Notes under the pieces: model-generated | Told to the model about the DNA's origin: nothing | The model's database searches: none | Seen by the model: only the letters and a program-made list of their open reading frames with translations | In this document: one piece after another, positions 60,896 to 64,000 of the stretch | How positions within the stretch are numbered: the first letter of the stretch is position 1 | Layout: every line of letters begins with the position of its first letter | Translations under genes and position numbers: made by a program | Assembly (NCBI GenBank): GCA_031398975.1 | Contig: JANNOI010000049.1 | Span: 28,830-92,829 of the forward strand | Reading direction: 5' to 3' | Source of the DNA: JAKFWI01 sp031398975 | Lineage (GTDB): Bacteria > Pseudomonadota > Alphaproteobacteria > Caulobacterales > Aquidulcibacteraceae | Length of the DNA: 64,000 nt

Positions 60896-63349
60896 TCAGA
60901 AGCGTGTGCTCACCCGGGTGTAGAGATAGCGGCCGTTAAAGCCGATCGGCGAAAGCACGTCGTACGGGAAGTTGCCGAAATAGCCGATGTCGTCGGAGGA
61001 TTCGTCGGGATATTCATCGAGAAGATTGTTGGCGCCGATCGCTAGGCTGTGCCGGCCGGCGAGGGTGTATTCGGCTTCGGCGTCCACCTGAAACTCGGCG
61101 CCGTACGTCTGTTCGACCACGAACCCGTCGCCGAAGTCGAAGACGCGCGTCGCCTCGTCATAGCGTGTGACACGGCCCGACAGCCGCAAGGGTCCGCGCG
61201 ACCAGTCCCCCGACAGCGAGGCCTTCGACTTGGGCGTCGCGTCCTCCAGCGTGTTGCGTTCCTCCACGCCGATGAGGTCGTCGCCGAAGCCCAGCGACTG
61301 GAATTGGGCCGAGGGCTCGTCGACCGAGCGGATGTCCGTCTCGGCCCAAGAGAAGGCGGCCTGCAGGTTAAACTGGCCGCCCCAGAGATCGGCGCGCCAC
61401 GTCCCGACCACGTCCAGGCCCTCGGTGCGGGTGTCCACGGCGTTGGTGAAGAAATTGACGGCCGAGACATCGGCGACGCCCGTCTGCGCCTCGACGAAGG
61501 CGGCGACGTCCGCCCCCTCCAGGCGGCGCGACAGGGTGATCCGGTCATCGACATCGATGCGATAGGCGTCGATCGTGAGCGACAGATTTGGGCCGAGGTC
61601 GAATACGAGGCCGCCGGTGAAGTTGAGCGAGGTCTCCGCCTCCAGCGGTTCGGCGCCCAGCGCGCGGCCGATCGCGCTATCGGGCGTGACGGTGCGGATG
61701 GTGACGAGTTCGTTGCCGTCGCCCCGGTCGCTGACCGCCGATTGGTAGCCGGTCTGGCTGAGCGAGGGCGCGCGGAAGCTGTTGGAGACGGAGCCGCGCA
61801 CGGCCAGCGCCTGCGTGAGTTCGAACCGGCCGGCAAGCTTCGCGGCCAGCGCGTCGCCGAAATCGGAATAATCCTCGAACCGGGCCGAGGCGTCGAGGAA
61901 CAGCCGATCGGTCAGATCGGCGGAGACCTCGACATAGGCCCCCCAGACATCGCGGTCGATATCGGCCGTGTCCTCCGGGCGCAGGCCCGGCGCGGCCTGG
62001 CTGTTGGGCGGGCGGTCGGTCAGCGGGCCGGCGGCGTAGGAGGCGGGATCGCCGGCCTCGGTCTCGAACGTCTCGCGCCGAACCTCAAGGCCCGCCGCCG
62101 CCGAAACGGGGGCCTTGAGGCCCGAGACGGCGAAATCGCGCCGGACGTCCAGATTCGCAGCGAGCAAGTCCGTCCGGTAGTCGCCGAGGTGAAAGTCTGT
62201 CGGGCTGTCCTCGCCGAGGGAGGCGTTCAGCGAGTTCTCCAGGCCGAAGCTGTAATCGCTGACGCCGTAATTCAGGCCCAGATCGACATCCCAGCCCGCG
62301 GCCTCGGTCCGCCACCCGCCCGCGAGCTGCAGGTCGGTGCTGTCGACCAGCGTGACGGGGCGGTAGCCGTTGGGATAGATGGAGCGGATATTGGCGGAGC
62401 CGTCCGGAAAGCGGAAATAGGCGGCGCCGCGCCCCTCGCGCTCGTCGAACGTGCCGAAGGCGTAGAGGCGCGCGGCCCCGCCCAGCGGAAGCTCGGTGTT
62501 GAACCAGGCGCTCGCCTGCTCGACCTCGGGATCGCCGGCGCGGAACAGCTTTTGGCCTTCCAGCGCCAGATTGTCCGCCGTCTGCTCATCGAAGAAGGGG
62601 ACGACGCCCGGGCCGCCGCGGTCGGTCTCTTCGCGGGTCTTGTACTCGCCGCCGAAGCGGAAGAAGCCGCCGCCGCTGAGGCCCCGGCCATAATCGGCGG
62701 TAAGGACGAGGGTCTCCCCGTCGGTGATCTCCTCGTCGAACGGCGCGTAATCGGTGACATGGGCGCCGTAGGAGGCGCTCGCTCGCCCGCCGGTTTCGCG
62801 GCTGTCGTTCAGGCCGATATTGACCACGCCGGCGATGGCGTCCGAGCCGTACTGGGCGCCCGCGCCGTCGCGCAGGATCTCGATGCGCCCTATCGCGGAG
62901 GTCGGGATGGCGTTGAAGTCGACGGGCGTCGTCCCCTTGCCGACTTTGGATTCCAGATTGACGATCGCGGTGGTGTGCCGCCGCCGGCCATTGACCAGAA
63001 CCAGCGTCTGGTCCGGCGACAGGCCCCGCAGCTGCGCGGCGCGCACCACGTCCGCCGGGCCGGAATTCGACTGGCGCGGAAGGTTGAACGACGGCGCCAG
63101 AAGCTGCAGGGCGTAGCCCAGCTCGCCGCCGACCGCGGCGGCCTCCGCCACTTGTTCGCCCGTCAGCACATCCACGGGGGAGGCGGTTTCGAGCCGGCTG
63201 CGCGGGGCGGTGCGCGAGCCGGTGACGACGACTTCGTCCGCCCTAGCCGCTTCCCCGGAAGTCTGCGCCTGGGCATGGGCAGGGGCGCCCAGCAGGCACA
63301 GGGTCGTGCCGGCCAGAAGCGCCGCGGGCGTCACGGTTGTGTAGATCAT
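60896..63349 (-). CDS. TonB-dependent outer-membrane receptor
   Basis: An 817-residue receptor with signal peptide (ending AQAQ) and a TonB-box-like DEVVVTGSR near residue 40. Plug domain: LVNGRRRHTTAIVN and RIEILRDGAGAQYGSDAIAGVVNI; 22-strand barrel ending YTRVSTRF. It takes up an unknown ligand; co-orientation with the APC permease suggests an amino-acid- or peptide-type solute across both membranes. The first ATG is four codons upstream and also possible. Confidence 0.93.
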   Translation of the reverse strand: MIYTTVTPAALLAGTTLCLLGAPAHAQAQTSGEAARADEVVVTGSRTAPRSRLETASPVDVLTGEQVAEAAAVGGELGYALQLLAPSFNLPRQSNSGPADVVRAAQLRGLSPDQTLVLVNGRRRHTTAIVNLESKVGKGTTPVDFNAIPTSAIGRIEILRDGAGAQYGSDAIAGVVNIGLNDSRETGGRASASYGAHVTDYAPFDEEITDGETLVLTADYGRGLSGGGFFRFGGEYKTREETDRGGPGVVPFFDEQTADNLALEGQKLFRAGDPEVEQASAWFNTELPLGGAARLYAFGTFDEREGRGAAYFRFPDGSANIRSIYPNGYRPVTLVDSTDLQLAGGWRTEAAGWDVDLGLNYGVSDYSFGLENSLNASLGEDSPTDFHLGDYRTDLLAANLDVRRDFAVSGLKAPVSAAAGLEVRRETFETEAGDPASYAAGPLTDRPPNSQAAPGLRPEDTADIDRDVWGAYVEVSADLTDRLFLDASARFEDYSDFGDALAAKLAGRFELTQALAVRGSVSNSFRAPSLSQTGYQSAVSDRGDGNELVTIRTVTPDSAIGRALGAEPLEAETSLNFTGGLVFDLGPNLSLTIDAYRIDVDDRITLSRRLEGADVAAFVEAQTGVADVSAVNFFTNAVDTRTEGLDVVGTWRADLWGGQFNLQAAFSWAETDIRSVDEPSAQFQSLGFGDDLIGVEERNTLEDATPKSKASLSGDWSRGPLRLSGRVTRYDEATRVFDFGDGFVVEQTYGAEFQVDAEAEYTLAGRHSLAIGANNLLDEYPDESSDDIGYFGNFPYDVLSPIGFNGRYLYTRVSTRF

Positions 63350-63606
63350 CTCGCCCCCCAAAGGCCGTTAGCGGTCGGCCGAACGCAGCGCTCGCGCGCC
63401 TCCGGGATCCCCGCCCCAGAATACGCCGCGCCGGCTCGGTAAAGCTAACTCTAGCGACAGAAATCCGCCCGCCGCAAACCCTTTAAAGCCCTCATCGGCG
63501 TAGACTTTCTATCGATAAGGTTTAGCCGATCGCACCGCGAGGGGGCTTCCTTGAACGCAGGGCAAGACGGCTTGCCTTCAGAGCGTCTCTCCGCTTCGCT
63601 GCCGCA

Positions 63607-63885
63607 ATGCGCGCCCACCCCGTCTTCGCCGCTATGCCGACGACGATCTTCGAGGTCATGTCGGGTTTGGCGCGCAGGCATGGCGCCCTCAATCTCGGCC
63701 AGGGCTTTCCGGACACGCCGGGGCCGGAAAGCCTGCGCCGCCTCGCGGCCGAGGCGCTGATGACGGGCTCCAACCAATACCCGCCCTCGCGCGGGCTCCC
63801 CGAATTGCGGCGCGCGGTGGCCGATCATTATCGCCGGTTTCAGGGCCTCTCCCTAAAGCAGAAACAGCCTTTTACAAATAACTGA
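63607..63885 (+). pseudogene. N-terminal fragment of a class I/II aminotransferase, truncated
   Basis: The first 80 or so residues of a PLP aminotransferase (MetC/kynurenine aminotransferase-like): MPTTIFEVMSGLARRHGALNLGQGFPDTPGPESLRR and SNQYPPSRGLPELRRAVADHYRRFQGL match. After FQGL the frame reads unrelated KQKQPFTNN and stops at 63885. Homologues run to about 380 residues. The cut lies near 63850 where base composition drops, so the gene was probably split by inserted DNA. Confidence 0.85.
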
Positions 63886-64000
63886 TTTTGTTTGATAAAA
63901 TTAGCCTGTGTTCCGCTGTGTAGGAACTGTGCAGGAAAAATTCACCTCCAACGACATTCTACCTCTGAAATCGTGCCAGAGATTCGCGAGATCGGACAGC
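63855..64000. other. low-GC segment at the window edge, possible mobile element
   Basis: From about 63858 to 63900 the sequence is largely A/T, unlike everything before it. Frames here are short. It may be the end of an insertion sequence or integrative element that disrupted the aminotransferase, but the rest lies outside the window, so its nature and the far boundary cannot be seen. Confidence 0.5.

Noticed and set aside
61049..63442. A 797-codon open frame on the plus strand
   Set aside because: Antisense to the TonB receptor, with no motif and typical high-GC shadow composition.

Overview
The window is high-GC DNA (many genes have a GC-rich third codon position) from a Gram-negative alphaproteobacterium. 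The gene content points to the Caulobacterales/Hyphomonadaceae/Parvularculaceae side of the class, but the exact family is inference. Supporting signs are a DUF2125 gene, an ftsE-ftsX-ydcF-plsC run next to an MJ0042 zinc-ribbon gene, a short 4.5S-type SRP RNA, metX-metW, a chorismate mutase-hisC pair, TonB receptors, an OprO-type porin and a ROSE RNA thermometer. Except for the last 150 bases, the window reads as ordinary chromosome with close gene packing, many ATGA overlaps and several convergent gene pairs whose 3' ends overlap.

Layout. 0.1-5.7 kb: polysaccharide genes (glycosyltransferases, acyltransferase, O-antigen-ligase-like protein). 5.7-10.7 kb: ftsEX with lipid/envelope genes, divergent from a zinc-ribbon gene and hpt. 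11.2-19.1 kb: SRP RNA, ychF, pth, L25, a lipoprotein hydrolase, prs, pgeF. 19.3-22.9 kb: GMC-type oxidoreductase, galE, kdsD. 23.9-24.5 kb: hsp20 with a sigma32-like promoter and a four-hairpin ROSE leader. 24.5-28.1 kb: exported methyltransferase-like lipoprotein, RNase T2, orphan HAD domain, SCP2 protein, lysophospholipase-like hydrolase. 28.1-36.4 kb: a putatively inactive M20 peptidase homologue, then a phosphate-starvation block (choice-of-anchor-I-like exported protein, phosphate porin, pstS, pstC, pstA) with candidate Pho boxes, but without pstB or phoU. 36.5-43 kb: GT4 glycosyltransferase, cupin, gloB, msrA, an uncharacterised VWA-like/coiled-coil membrane pair, an IMPase-family gene. 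43-48 kb: CapD-like dehydratase, Gfo/Idh oxidoreductase, CysG-N-like protein, frameshifted metX, metW. 48-53.5 kb: outer-membrane barrel protein, ECF sigma/anti-sigma pair, PII protein, methyltransferase, M2 peptidase. 53.8-59.4 kb: chorismate mutase, hisC, uvrB, a SRPBCC protein, tRNA-Val(GAC). 59.5-64 kb: APC permease, TonB receptor, and the first 80 or so codons of an aminotransferase cut off by an abrupt low-GC segment at the window edge.

The most interesting items are the ROSE thermometer with its promoter; the Pho-box-marked phosphate block, with its missing ATPase gene and an unusual PstA loop; an M20-family protein lacking most metal-ligand positions; a single-base frameshift in a C6 run of metX; the unknown 40.0-42.2 kb gene pair; two composite palindromic repeats; and the broken aminotransferase at the right edge. 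All assignments come from reading sequence and remembered family motifs; no search was run.
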